From contig CAWZYM010000395.1 in the NCBI GenBank assembly GCA_963966185.1, positions 913,609 to 977,608 of the forward strand: DNA of 64,000 bases, read 5' to 3'. The DNA is from Rhabditoides inermis. Taxonomy: Eukaryota > Nematoda > Chromadorea > Rhabditida > Rhabditidae. This document shows positions 27,991 through 39,710 of this stretch, piece after piece. The notes under the pieces are model-generated. The model ran no database searches, had not been told where the DNA came from, and saw only the letters and a program-made list of their open reading frames with translations. Position numbers and translations under genes: made by a program. Each line of letters opens with the position of its first letter. The stretch's first letter is position 1.

Positions 27991-29864
27991 TCAGTTAGTT
28001 GTGATTGAGGGAGGAGTTGGAGGAAGAGCAGGAGGCTTCGCGAGACAGACCACGGGAGCGGGTGCGACGAGTGAACGGCAACTAAAGTACAGATAGAGGA
28101 CATCTTCTCCTGCTTCTGACCCACCATGTTCCAAGAGTCGTCTTCGCTGCTCGTCGAACACGTGAAGATCTGGCGACGGAACACACACCTGTAATACATG
28201 GAACATTCTAGAAGACGACAAGGAAAGTGATGTCATCTGACAATACGAACGACTAGACAAGAGACCGAGGGAGAGCGAGAGAGAGAGGGGAGGAGAGACA
28301 CTCGGACGCACCACTCTGTATGTCGCCAGTCGACGCGGGCATCGAACCTCGTGAGGGCGACTCGAGTGACGGGGAAGTCGTTGCGGATCACCAGACCGCA
28401 CTTCTCCCCCCGTCGGTTCTCCACGCGGTACACGTGGTAGTACGCACAGAATCCTGCAACACACCTCTCTTTCTCTCTCCCTCCCCCCTCTCCCTCTCTC
28501 CCTCCTCCCCCCCCTCTCCCTCTCTCCGCTTCCTCCCTCCCCCTTTCTCTCTCGTTACCAGAAACGTACCAATCTGCCTGGCCTGCTCGGTGTCGAGCTT
28601 CTCCTCGTACTTGACCCACTCGAGGCCGGAGACGAAGTCGCCCGAGAGGTCGTCCTGCTCCCACACCTGCAGCCGCAGAGCCTCCACCGCCCGCTCGCCA
28701 CGAAACCACTCCTGAACAGCCCACGCTTGTGACCGCATTCGACTACCGACCCACATTGAGTATGTCCCTAGCAGCATGTGTGGAGAGTACGTGTGATAGA
28801 TGGAGGAGGGGAGAGCGCACCAGCCGCAGTGCCGAGACGGCCAGCTCGTGCTCGTGCGAATCCTACAAAAGAATTAGAATATGGAAACACGCTGGGAGAA
28901 ACTCCAAAAATTGATATTGCCGCTAATACATTGAGAACTAAGCTATTACAATGAAAATATTAAAAAAAAAACACGTACGGGCGACTCCCAGTGCGGCCAT
29001 TTCATGAGAGTGAGTGAGAGGAGGTGGGCTTGGCGGATCGAGTGGAGGGAGGGCAGCCAGTCGGGCACCGGCTCGCACGTCTGGACGGCGAGGCGCGGCA
29101 CGCACAACTCGTCCAGCCACGGCCGGCCCGCCAGCGCCGCCCAGCCACCGCGAGGCACGTTGAGGATGAGGGTGGAGAAGGCGTGGCCCGTCTGCGACAG
29201 ACACTCCACACCCCGACACACCTCCGACACCGGCAGAGACTGCAGGCAACACACAGCATACAAGACACTGAGTACCATACACTCACCACTACCACACTCT
29301 CCACGTGGTATCGCCGCAGCAGGCAGGTGAGGCGGGCGACAGACTCGGGTAGCGGCTCCCAGCGAGACGAGTGGGCTGCATGCAAGGCGATGAGAGGAGA
29401 TGGGGAACGGACACGCACCACTGTCGAGATCATTCTGTCGGATGAGCAGACCGCGCGGGATGTTTCCGAGCAGCTCATCCTCTGACAGGCGGCCAGTGAA
29501 CGACAACAACATCTACAACACACCACGTAACACGTTTGCGAGCAGTCACTCGCCTGGATGCAGCCGTGCTCTCTGCGGTACTTGCGCGTGAGGATGGCGG
29601 TGGGTCGAGAGTGGGTGGGCAGGATGGAATCGAGACGCGCGAGGCGCTGCCGCAGCGACACACTCGACTGCGACACTGACACCACCTGCAGACGAGCACG
29701 CCATCACAACACAATACACGAGAGAGAACTCACGTCATCGGGATTGACGTGCTGGAGGATAAACGAGAGCAGTTCATCTGGTAGTGAGTCGAACACCTAT
29801 TCATCAGGGTGAATATTGAAAAAGTGGAGTGAATACTTACGTGGCAGTGTTGGGTAGTGGTCAT
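27991..29864 (-). CDS. F-box protein
   Basis: Likely substrate receptor of an SCF ubiquitin ligase. Start ATG at 29864 gives MTTTQHCH. The F-box follows at residues 9-50: VFDSLPDELLSFILQHVNPDD then SVSLRQRLARLDSI, with the usual L-P-x-E-L-L and a helical second half. The rest, about 420 residues in nine or so exons, includes YRREHGCIQ, LLSFTGRLSEDELLG, repeated Leu-rich helices, WPHWESP, VREWF-type Trp/Arg segments (AWAVQEWFRGERAVEAL) and a C-terminal beta-like part (CGLVIRNDFPVTRVALTRFD, DVLYLYFSCRSLVAP). It ends PPTPPSITTN. Nematode F-box proteins often pair the F-box with FTH/DUF38 or FBA2 regions. I cannot assign either here. The short introns all keep frame. Confidence 0.7.
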
Positions 29865-30201
29865 AGTGTAGTAGAGTGCGACGCGTCCGCCCGCCCGCCC
29901 GCCACCCGCAATGCGATTTCCCTAAACTCCCATCGTCATCGCTCCATCATCATTCCACATATCATTCAGAACAGATACGTGCAATGTTGCACTTTCGGCG
30001 CGGGAGATGTACATTCTTCCCCGCCCTACCACCCACGCAACATCAAAAAACGAGCGCATCAGCTGATAGCAAGAGATATACAAAGTAAACCGTATCAGTG
30101 ATAATCGATAATCCTTCCACTGATTTCGACGTGTCGTGATAAGCTCGATTCGATTCGGCTGGTTCGACATAGCAATCACTTGCCGGACAAGCGATCGCGA
30201 C
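29865..30201. other. Bidirectional promoter region, about 0.3 kb
   Basis: Lies between the divergent F-box and granulin starts. GC-rich near 29880-29910, where CGCCCGCC-type repeats occur, then AT-rich. No defined motif was assigned. Confidence 0.4.
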
Positions 30202-30630
30202 ATGCAATCATCACTCTGCCGCCCATTCTCCTTCCGCCTTCCTCTACTACTACTACTACTTATTCTCTCTATCCAAGGTCAGTTCGTGATGCAATATCAA
30301 AAGTGCGCCACATCAACAACATTTCAGTCGTATATTCGCAAAAAGGCGAAGACTTGGATTTGCTCAATTTGTGTAATTCGAAACACACGTATCAATGTGA
30401 TTTAGATCAGACATGTTGTACGTTCAAATCGGGAGTACACGGTGAGTGAAAGTGAGTGAAAGGGAATCTTGACCACCCATTCTAGGATGTTGTCCATATC
30501 CAAATGCTAACTGTTGTCAAGATTCCGAAACGTGTTGTCCGGCAGGTTTTTCGTGCTCCACTAATGGAGAATGCACAAGGGTGAGCGTTTTTTTTCCAAT
30601 ACCAAAACCCTATTCCAGGTAATTATTTGA
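30202..30630 (+). CDS. Secreted one-module granulin
   Basis: Small secreted growth-factor-like protein. Start ATG at 30202 gives a signal peptide MQSSLCRPFSFRLP followed by [11 protein letters not shown]. Four exons are joined in phase by introns of about 40-50 nt: g|tc, g|ga, then agg|gta. The mature part has one complete 12-cysteine granulin: C-x7-C-x5-CC-x8-CC-x6-CC-x5-CC-x5-C-x5-C. Recognisable strings are CDLDQTCC, GCCPYPNANCC, SETCCPAGFSC and GECTR, ending VII and stop. Animal progranulins normally carry several modules, three in the C. elegans protein. A single module with its own signal peptide resembles a pre-cut granulin peptide. The cysteine spacing makes the family call secure; the function is inferred from the family only. 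Confidence 0.88.
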
Positions 30631-31300
30631 ATCGCAACATTTCAGATCAGCTGAAAGCAACGAAACAAACATCGACTTCATAGAAATATTTACTCGGATA
30701 TATATGAATACACATGAGTGTGTGGGATCACTGGGACTGTTGTGTGACGGGGGAGGGGGCGTGGCCTCGAGGGGCGTGTCCTCGCTGACCGCCGCCCCGC
30801 TCCACCCGCCGGAATGTGCGTCGCTCGTCATCCCATTGGCAGATTGCCCCTAGACAACAAAAACGGGGACTGGGAAGGAATTTCTATCGACATGGGCAAA
30901 TTTTGGCTATAATACAGAGACATTGGATGATCACTGTGTCACAACTTGCAATAGGGGAAATATATAACTCTCACTCTACATATGACAACAGCATAGAAAA
31001 TCTCTCGCGCTCTCTCTTCTCACACTACACAACGATTATTAAGAGTAATAATTACAATAATTACGCGAGGATGACCTAGAGTTTAGTAGTAGCTAACAAG
31101 TGCGATACTCCATTGGATACAGTACATGTGAGGGTTTGGGGAATGAGTAATGTGGGGGAGATGAGTAGGGTACTGTAAGTAGAGAGTGAGAGACCAGGAG
31201 ACACGCTGAGCATTCGATTCAACCAATCACAGAGAGGCGCCGACGGGCCGGTGCAGGGTGGTTCGGGCGGGCGAAACTAGAGAAGAAGGCGGGGGAGAGG
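30631..31300. other. Intergenic, convergent 3' ends
   Basis: Between the granulin and PLC-beta stop codons. No coding potential with support. Confidence 0.6.
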
Positions 31301-34300
31301 CTAGACGACCGACTCGGGGCGAGAGGCGAGCAGCTCCTCGCGGTACAGCTGCTCCTCCTGCTCCGCCGCCTGCAACCACACACTCATCCCCCTCCCATCC
31401 CGCCCCCTCCACTCACCTTAGCCGCCTCCTTCTCCAGTAGATCGAACTGGTCCTGGTGTCGCTTCGCCAGCTGCTCCTCGTGCTTCTGCGCCCTGCAACA
31501 CACCAATAGCCCCCGTCCCTATCGCCCCGCCAGCTCGGCAGACTCACTTCATCGCGAGTCGCTTCCTCTCCTCCACAAACATCTTGAGGTTCTTCTCGTT
31601 GAGCTCCTTCACTCGGCGGTCTCGTTCCGCCTTAGTCTTGATGTTCTTGTCCTGAAATGATGAGATCAGCCCCCTCCCCTCCTCCTTGTCTAGTACCATC
31701 TGAATGGCCTTGCTGTCTTCCATGCTCTTCTTGGTCTGTGTCTGTTTGAGGTCCTTGTTCTCTGCCTCGAGTCGTTGCTTGAGGGACGCCATCTGCGTCT
31801 TCTGCGCCTCGCCCAGCAGTTTCCTGCAATCCCATCCATCATCCTCTCCTCTCTGCTCCTCCCATGTCCATCTACCACTCACCTCAGCACATCGTACTGG
31901 TCCCTCACGTGTGCGCGTCGCATCTCGAACTCCTCGCTCTCGTGGCGCCGCACCATCGTCGACCACTCGTCCGTCTGGTTCGACACGAGCGACTTGACCC
32001 TGTCCGTGTTGGCCAGCTCTCCCTCCTCCGTCCCGTCCTTGCTGCGTCGACTGCTCTTCTTGCTCGACCGCCGGTTCACAGCGATCATCTTGTCCACGTG
32101 AGTCTGTTGCTGCTTCTGCACCGTGTCCCGCTGCTTCTGATGCTTCTTCTTCAAGTCTTCGATGTCCTGCAACAAACACTCGTTACATCACATCACAGAT
32201 GACCTCTTCCCTCCACCCACCTTCTGGTACTTCTTCTCCAGCTTCTGGAACGCCTTGTCCTTGCGCAAATCAGCCACCTCAATCGGGTCCACCTAAACAA
32301 TACACATTACAAAACAATCACTCAATTACGCACTCTACAAATCGAAAGAAATCCAATCTTGAAAGTAAAGGAAAAAGAAAGACATGCGTGTCGGGTCAGG
32401 GTGTGGGTGGTGTGGGTGGGACCTGTAGCTTCTCGGTGCCGACGCGTCGCACGCTGCCCCTCCTGTCCATGCTGCCGCCTTCCCCGGTGGGAGGGGCGAG
32501 CGAGGACGCCTGCCGACCCGCCGACACCTTGCGCATCACACTCGGAGTCAGCGAGCCGCCAGTGAGATGGCGGCGGATCGAGGCCGCCAGACCAGCAGCC
32601 TTCACACACAACCCAGTACACAGACAAAACAGACAGAACAGAACATGTTAGAAAGAAAGAGAAAGACAGTTAGCGGTGATGAAAATCACACAATTGCAAC
32701 GCGCGCGTACCTTGAACTTGTCGACGGCAGATGTGTTGGCGTCAGTGCCGGGGGGCTTGGCGGCGGAGGTGGATGGCTCCTGGCGGGCAGACGTGGGCGC
32801 CGACTGGCTCTCGCCCGCCAGCAGGTTGCCCGCCGAGCCGTTCGCCTTCTGCAGGGTGCGCGCCTTCGCGGCCGCCGTCTTCTGCCCCGCCGGCACCTCC
32901 GCGATGTCCGTGTCGTCCACTCCCATGTTGTGCAGCGCCTCCTGTCTCTTCTGCTGCGCCGAGAGGAACGCGCGCGGGTCCGCCAACGCATTCACCAGAT
33001 CTACAAAAGACATTATAAGGATGAACAGGGTAATGGAAAAGAATCAAACTCACTGGACAGCTCCTCGGGCACATATGTCTTGATGACAATCTGTACGAAA
33101 AGAGTGGGCAGGACGCAGGCCTGGTTCGACTCGGTGCGCAGGGAGATGTGTCGGTATCCGGCCTGCAGTCCATCGAGAGGCAGAATGCGCTGACCCAGCT
33201 GCTTCCCGCTCTCCTCATACACTGCGAATCGCAGCACAGCGAGATCAGGCAGGACAACCTGAACACTAGTTTCATACACTGCTCCTCGTCCATCCGCCTA
33301 CCTTTCGGAACACGAACGGATCCTCGTTGTATACGGGATTGAGCCCGTTGGCGGGGACCGTCTTGGTGCGATGTTCCTTGCGGATAGTGTCAGTGGGCAG
33401 GCCGTACATCTCCACTTCCACGTACGTGCCCACTTTGCGTTCACACAAGAACTGACCCGAGATCACCTGAAATCACATCTCTATCATCGTTCCTCATCAA
33501 AACTGAGTAAGGGAGAACCATTTTTCTCACAAATTCTGATCACGACTATTACTACATTATACTGAAATCGTTATTTTGAGGCATACATAACAAATAACAT
33601 CCTCAGATGTCCATTTTCTTCCTCATCTCGCTTGCCCACTCACCCGCACAGAGCAGTGAGCGGCGATCACTCCGTCGACAGGCGACTCGCTAAACGGATC
33701 GAATGTCCTGTCGGGGCGGCGCATGAAGTCCGGCTTCAACAAGTAGCCACTCGAGCCGTTGTACTCAAACTTGCCCTGCAAAACAACATAACGGTAGAAA
33801 TCGAGAACTGGAGGACGTGCCTGATTGAGCTGCATGTAGACGTCGGGCGTCTGGAAGTTGAGAGAGACCATCTGGCATCCGGCGTTCCAGAAGATCTGCG
33901 GGAGGAAGTTGCTGGAATCGACGCGCGCTCCCTTGGGGTAGATCCTGCTCAGCTGGCGCTTGTTGTAGTTGACAAACTCGGGTGCACTCTGCTTCAGGTA
34001 GCCCAGACCCGTCGACTCAGAAAACGACGACATGTGAAAGTGCAGGTTGTTGTCTGAAAAGGAGGCGGGATGAGTAGAGGGAGAAAACAACACGACTCAC
34101 TCTCTGCAATGTCGAACCCGCTGAACTTGACTGGGTGGGTGTAGTTGACGAGGGAGGAGAGGAGAGGGTGGATGTTGGTGGTGGCACCAGTGTAGTGGTA
34201 CTCGGCAAAGATGCGCTCCTCCTCCTCCTTGGTGAGGACGGGCTGAAAGGAGGGGGTTGCCCCATCGGCCAGCCAGCGCTCATCTAAAGGTTCTCCCGAG

Positions 34301-34908
34301 TAGACCCGAAGAGATGAGAAAACACCGCACACAAGGCTGCCGGCCAAAGCTATCACGCCACGAGAACCCATCAACCAAAAACTCGTAAAGGAATAATGTT
34401 TCAAAAACTGATATAGTAGGGATACTGCGAGGACACATCATGCATGCGACATGTACGAAAGCGTGCAATGAGAGTGCAGTGGGCGCGCGGGGCGAGTGGG
34501 AGGGAAGGGGAAGGGGAAGGGGAGGGAGGAGGGGAGGGAGGAGGGCAGGAGGGGCAGGAGGGCGTCACTCGCCGCGCGCGCCCCGGCAGAGCGGGCATGC
34601 GGTTAGGTGTGTGTGGTGTGTGGTGTGAGTGGGTGCAGTGAGTGTCGGGTGCCTCGAGAAGGGAGAGGCACCTTTTTGCGGGCGCCTCCGCCCCTGCCCG
34701 CAGCCGCCGCACTCCGTGGCAGGTCGAGCAGCGCCGCCGAGTCAGAGTGGTCGCCGGCCGTCGGACGGCGGAACGAGCGCTTGCCGTCGTCGTGCCGACG
34801 GTCAAACGGATCCAGTTCCTACACACAATCATCCTCCTGTCAATGTGAGAGAGGACGCGCACATGGGACACGGGGACACACCGGGAGACACTTCTCACTC
34901 ACTCCCTT

Positions 34909-34944
<36 letters not shown>

Positions 34945-36166
34945 ACTCACTCACTCACTCACCACCCCTCTCACTAGCTCACTTTGCTGCCCCACTTGCA
35001 CGTGTACGGGTACGACACACACACACCAATGACTCGTGACAACTGCGAGCGGTGAGTGGCGGTCTATCTAGAGTAGAGAGAAGTCTACATAGGCTAGCAC
35101 AGCCAACACTAGTCTACAAGCAGTCAGAAAGAAGCGACTCGCGCCTCGCGACGCGCAGCAAACTAAAAACAGCCACGGCCGGCACATTCCAACCCATCCC
35201 CAGCCCCCACAAACGAGACAACTCGGACAATCGAGAACGAATGGTGTGGGTGTGATGATAACAAATGTTTTGGTTAGTGTCAATCTCGACGACACATGTT
35301 AGCACACCCCATTCCCCCATTCACGCCCCGCCCCCACTAGCTCCACCCCCGCTCGCACCTGTTTCTTGGCGAATCCGAGAGGCTTGAGCTTGGAGATGAA
35401 GTTCTGTTTGGCGAGTTCGGGGTGGGCTTGGTCGAGTTCGGCCGAGCTGTCGCCTGCAATCGAGCGTTCACTCCCGCCTCCGGCCACGCACTACCGCCCA
35501 CACACCACACGGCCACCCCACCCACTGCCAATTGAAAGCAAATCACGCTAGAAATATTGGAAAATAGGCGGGTGCTGTGGTGCCAGCCAAGGATGATCAC
35601 TACCATTCATTCACTCAAGCCCACTATGCGGTTCAAGCTACCATCGAATGCTGGAAGAAAGCGGGTGGGTGACGAGAGAGAATTCACGTCAGCTAACGGG
35701 GCGAAACCACCTCACAACCATATGACACACCCGAACCACGTACACAGGATGCAGGAGACACGTATCGGCACACCATGGCAAGGCAGGCAGGCAGGCACAC
35801 ATGCAAACGGAGGAAAGGTGCGGGGCGGGGCTGCGAGGGACGCGCATGCCTGCCTCACGCCCGCACCACATGCACGTGCAGTCGCGCAGCCACACTCGCT
35901 CAACCTACCACGGGGAGTGGTCGACGGATGGGGTGGGATGACAGAGGGCACGGACGGAGTGGAGGTGGTGGCGGTGGTGGTTGTGGTGGTGGTGACAGCG
36001 GTGGATGAGGAGGGCGCACAAGGGGCCGGGTCGGCCGGCACTGGCTCCGCCTCCGGGTGCGCGCGCTGGTCGCCCGCTGAAAAGACACGACGACGGTACA
36101 CGGATAGGACAGGCGACGAGAGACGAGAGACAACCCAACACACCATCGAGTGAATCGAGACCAGCC

Positions 36167-36242
<76 letters not shown>

Positions 36243-39200
36243 TCTCCACGCAACTCATCATCGATAGGCAGGCACGGCCGAGCAGCAGCACACTCTTCAC
36301 CTTCATCTCTTCCTCCTCCTTCTCCTCATCCTCTCGCTCACATCCACACACACACACGCTCGATGGACAGGACCCGGTGCAGAGAGTAAGAGGTCGAGGG
36401 TGAGAGGGTGATGTATAGGGATGCAGTGATAGGTAGACTGACAGGCAGGCAGGCAGGCAGGCAGAGGCACAGGCGGGCAGGCGGATGGTTGGGGGTGTGC
36501 AGACATGGACGCACACTCGCCACCTACCCTTCCTACGCATGGACGGACGCGCGGTGGCGGGGGCGGAGAGGGAGACGCGAGGCGGCAGCATTGCCCTGCC
36601 CACGTCGCGAGACCCGGCCACCGTGTCGTCGTCGTCGCTCGTGTCGTCGCCGTCGTTGGCTAACAGAGAGAGAGGGGGGGTGGGGTTGTTAGGGGGTTGG
36701 GGGAGGCAAGGGCAGGGCGGGGGCAGAGGACATGGGTAGTAGTGAGAAGAGACAACGAGCCGGAACCACCAAACACGACAACAGAGGGCGAGAGAGTAGT
36801 CAGAAGGCAAGGAGCAACACATGCCAGTGTGCCAGTCTGTTTAAGGGGCATGTTAGTACGTGTGAGAGGTCCTGTCCTCCTCCATCCACCATCACCACTT
36901 CACTCTTTCTCACTGCTTGTCGTCTCTTCTCCTCTTCCTTCTCTTCAATCCACCACCTCCACCGCACAACATCCAACCACAAATACACCACCAACCATTA
37001 CGCCCCCAACTCATCCAATCAACACTAATATAATACAAAAAATAATCATCACCACGTGGGAAATCGTTAATCTCTCATCGGTTTCCTGCTACATTCCGTC
37101 CGAGGACTCGCCAGTGAGTTAAGTTAGTATACTCACGAGGGGAGACGGTGTCTTCTCCGACCACTTCGGGGGTCTCTGCCAACTCATCGTCCTCATCCAG
37201 CTTTCCCTCCCGCATGAACTGCTCCATCTGGTGCTTCTCGATCTCCGCCTCAAACAATCCACCATCACCCAGTCGTCCATCGGCTCACTCCACCTTTAGC
37301 CGCTTGTTCTTGATGAGTATCTTCCGTTTCAATCGGTTCGGCGAGGGCAGGGGCACTCCGGCCTCGAGGAGAAAGTCGTCCAGCTGCTTGCTGAGCAGCA
37401 TGTCGCCAAAGATCTCCAGACAGTACTGCAAACAAGTGATGAAAACAAATAGCCTCATTGTGCGTACCTTGGCCATCTTGAGCTGATTGCTTTTGCTGCA
37501 GTGATTCTCGAACGAGAGAATGACGGGGAAGTCGGATCGGGCAAAGGCCGTGTCTCGGATCTGGTAGAGGACATCCTTGAAGAACACATCAGTGCACATG
37601 GCCTTGCCATGAGTGATGATCGGCTCGCCCTGTAATCGAGATGTTACTCTGTCAGCCTCGCTCCACTTACACACTCTTCCCTGTCTCTCACCTTGTTCTC
37701 ACCGGTCCCATCCCAGCAATCCAGCTCGATGCACCGGCATCCAGTGAGCAGCACCTGTCTGTATATCTCGGAGGAGCTCTTGCCTCCGTACTGCCTTCCG
37801 GTGAGGTACGTGTTGTGGGAGGAGTTGATGTAGTAGTGGCAGAGGGGCTGGTCCATATCCTGGTACATCTCTATCCTGTCCAGGTGCACCGGCGCGTTCT
37901 CGTCAGACATGAGAAAGCGGAGGAACGCATCGCCAGACATCTTGCCTGTAAACAATAGAGGGTGTGTGTGACAGTGAGAGAGAGGAGGCAACGGCAACTG
38001 ACCGTCGTCAATGTACTTGCTGTCCGTTTCGTACTTGGCAATCAGCTGTTGCACTCTGGCGTTGTCAAAGAAAGGAAAGAGGATCTCATTTAGTCGAGGA
38101 TCTCTCTGCTCGTCGTTGAGAAAAGAGATAATCCTGTCCTTGGTGAGGTATTCCTTCTGACCCGACCTGAAAGAAAACAATGTTCTATTCTTTCTTTCTC
38201 CGACTACTCACAGTTTAACGAATAGCTCCTGTACATCGGTGCGCGGACAGATCTTGTGGTAGAGTCGTAGAAACTTTTCGAAGGTGAACAGCTCTACGTC
38301 GAGTTCTTCCCGCTCCTGCAACGCACGTGTCATACCCCGTCCGCCCCCATCCGCTCATGCCACAACCACAACCACTGCGTGCACCACCACACGGAGCAGC
38401 TACAGCCCTCCTCCTCTTCCACTGCCCCTCTCGACCTTTCTCTTGCGTCCGCTGCTGCACTTGTACATGTTGCGCAGTTTCTTGCCAATCGAGCGATTCA
38501 TGACGCGAGGCAGCGTGTACTGCAAATCACCACAACACCACACATGCACCACGAAAGTACGACAACCGCCAATACACCGATAGCCCACAGAACACTACAC
38601 AAGGGGGGACAACACAAGAGAGATGTGTGCGGGGGGATGCGAGGGGATGGGTGGGGTGGGGACACATACCTTGTCTCCTCCGAGGCCCAGGTCGCACAGG
38701 CACTTGTGCACCATCTTCTCCGGCTTTCCCGACGCAAACGTCTTGATAATGTTCTTGATGGGAATCTTGCGACGGTCGTTCACTGACAGACACAGCCATC
38801 GCCAGCTGAAAACGAGCATGTGTTCTCTTCTTCCCCGTTCTTGCTACTCACTATTTCATGAGACTGGTAGTGGGACAGGTGTGTTTGACCTTCATATTGC
38901 GCAGAATCTCGTTGATGCCGAGCTGCCATTCCTGCAATCGTTGCTTTGAGAGTCTTCCGAGACGGAGGCATTAGTTGTGCAGGTGCATTAACTGCCCGGC
39001 TGCCCCCAGCTTTCGGATCGCCCCGGCGCCTACCCCCTTCCCCGCACATCGTGTTCAATCTGTGTGAGTGACACAGCACTCGCCAGGCCAGCCCACAAAG
39101 TGCCTGCTAATGGCTGCGCTCCCTCTCCGTCCCCCCTCCCCCTCCACTCCTCTCTCATCCCCCCTCTCTCTCTAGGCGGAAGCGACCGCTGGCCCGATTG

Positions 39201-39575
39201 GAGGTGACTGCTCGACTAACCTTTGCCTGTTCGATCGTGTCGGCGACTAGGTAGAAGCTGCTGACAGTGACGAGGTCGCTTCCGTGTGTGATCCACACCG
39301 TCCGTTCCTCGATAGTCTCCCGCGCGCCCTTCTGCTCCAACTCGAACAGAATGCGCCCGTCTTTGGGCAGCCCCGCCGGACGTGCCTCCCACACCTAACC
39401 AGCAATGAGCAATGCGCATACAGACAGCCACTTACCGTAGCTAAATCGAGGACGACGGCATCGCGGCCCTCACACATCCAGTACATGTAGAAGCCGAACT
39501 CGTCGATGCGCACGTGCGCAGCCGACTCGAGGCACGTCGACTCCTGCACACAAACCACGCCATCTCATATCTACT

Positions 39576-39620
<45 letters not shown>

Positions 39621-39710
39621 ACTCACATCGTCGTATCGGTCAAAGACTGTGCCCTGTGCGAGAGCGGGCGGGATGGGTGGCCGCCAGTTGAACTGGTACT
39701 CCTTCGCCAT
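31301..39710 (-). CDS. egl-8: Phosphoinositide phospholipase C-beta
   Basis: Hydrolyses PIP2 to diacylglycerol and IP3 downstream of Gq. The start [17 protein letters not shown] at 39710 directly follows TTTGAG. Order: PH domain ([39 protein letters not shown]); EF-hand region ([29 protein letters not shown]); X domain with both catalytic histidine motifs ([16 protein letters not shown] and [12 protein letters not shown]) and [11 protein letters not shown] linker; Y domain ([34 protein letters not shown] entry, [27 protein letters not shown]); C2 ([29 protein letters not shown]). A long C-terminal coiled coil typical of the beta class follows ([35 protein letters not shown]). The linker adds an acidic exon ([14 protein letters not shown]), a Thr-rich exon near 35990 and [14 protein letters not shown]. 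The C-terminus ESVV fits a class I PDZ ligand. The egl-8 assignment rather than another beta form is by the long tail and is tentative. Confidence 0.93.
36166..36239. repeat. (CAGA)n microsatellite in PLC-beta X-Y linker intron
   Basis: About 18 CAGA units between two linker exons. Confidence 0.95.
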
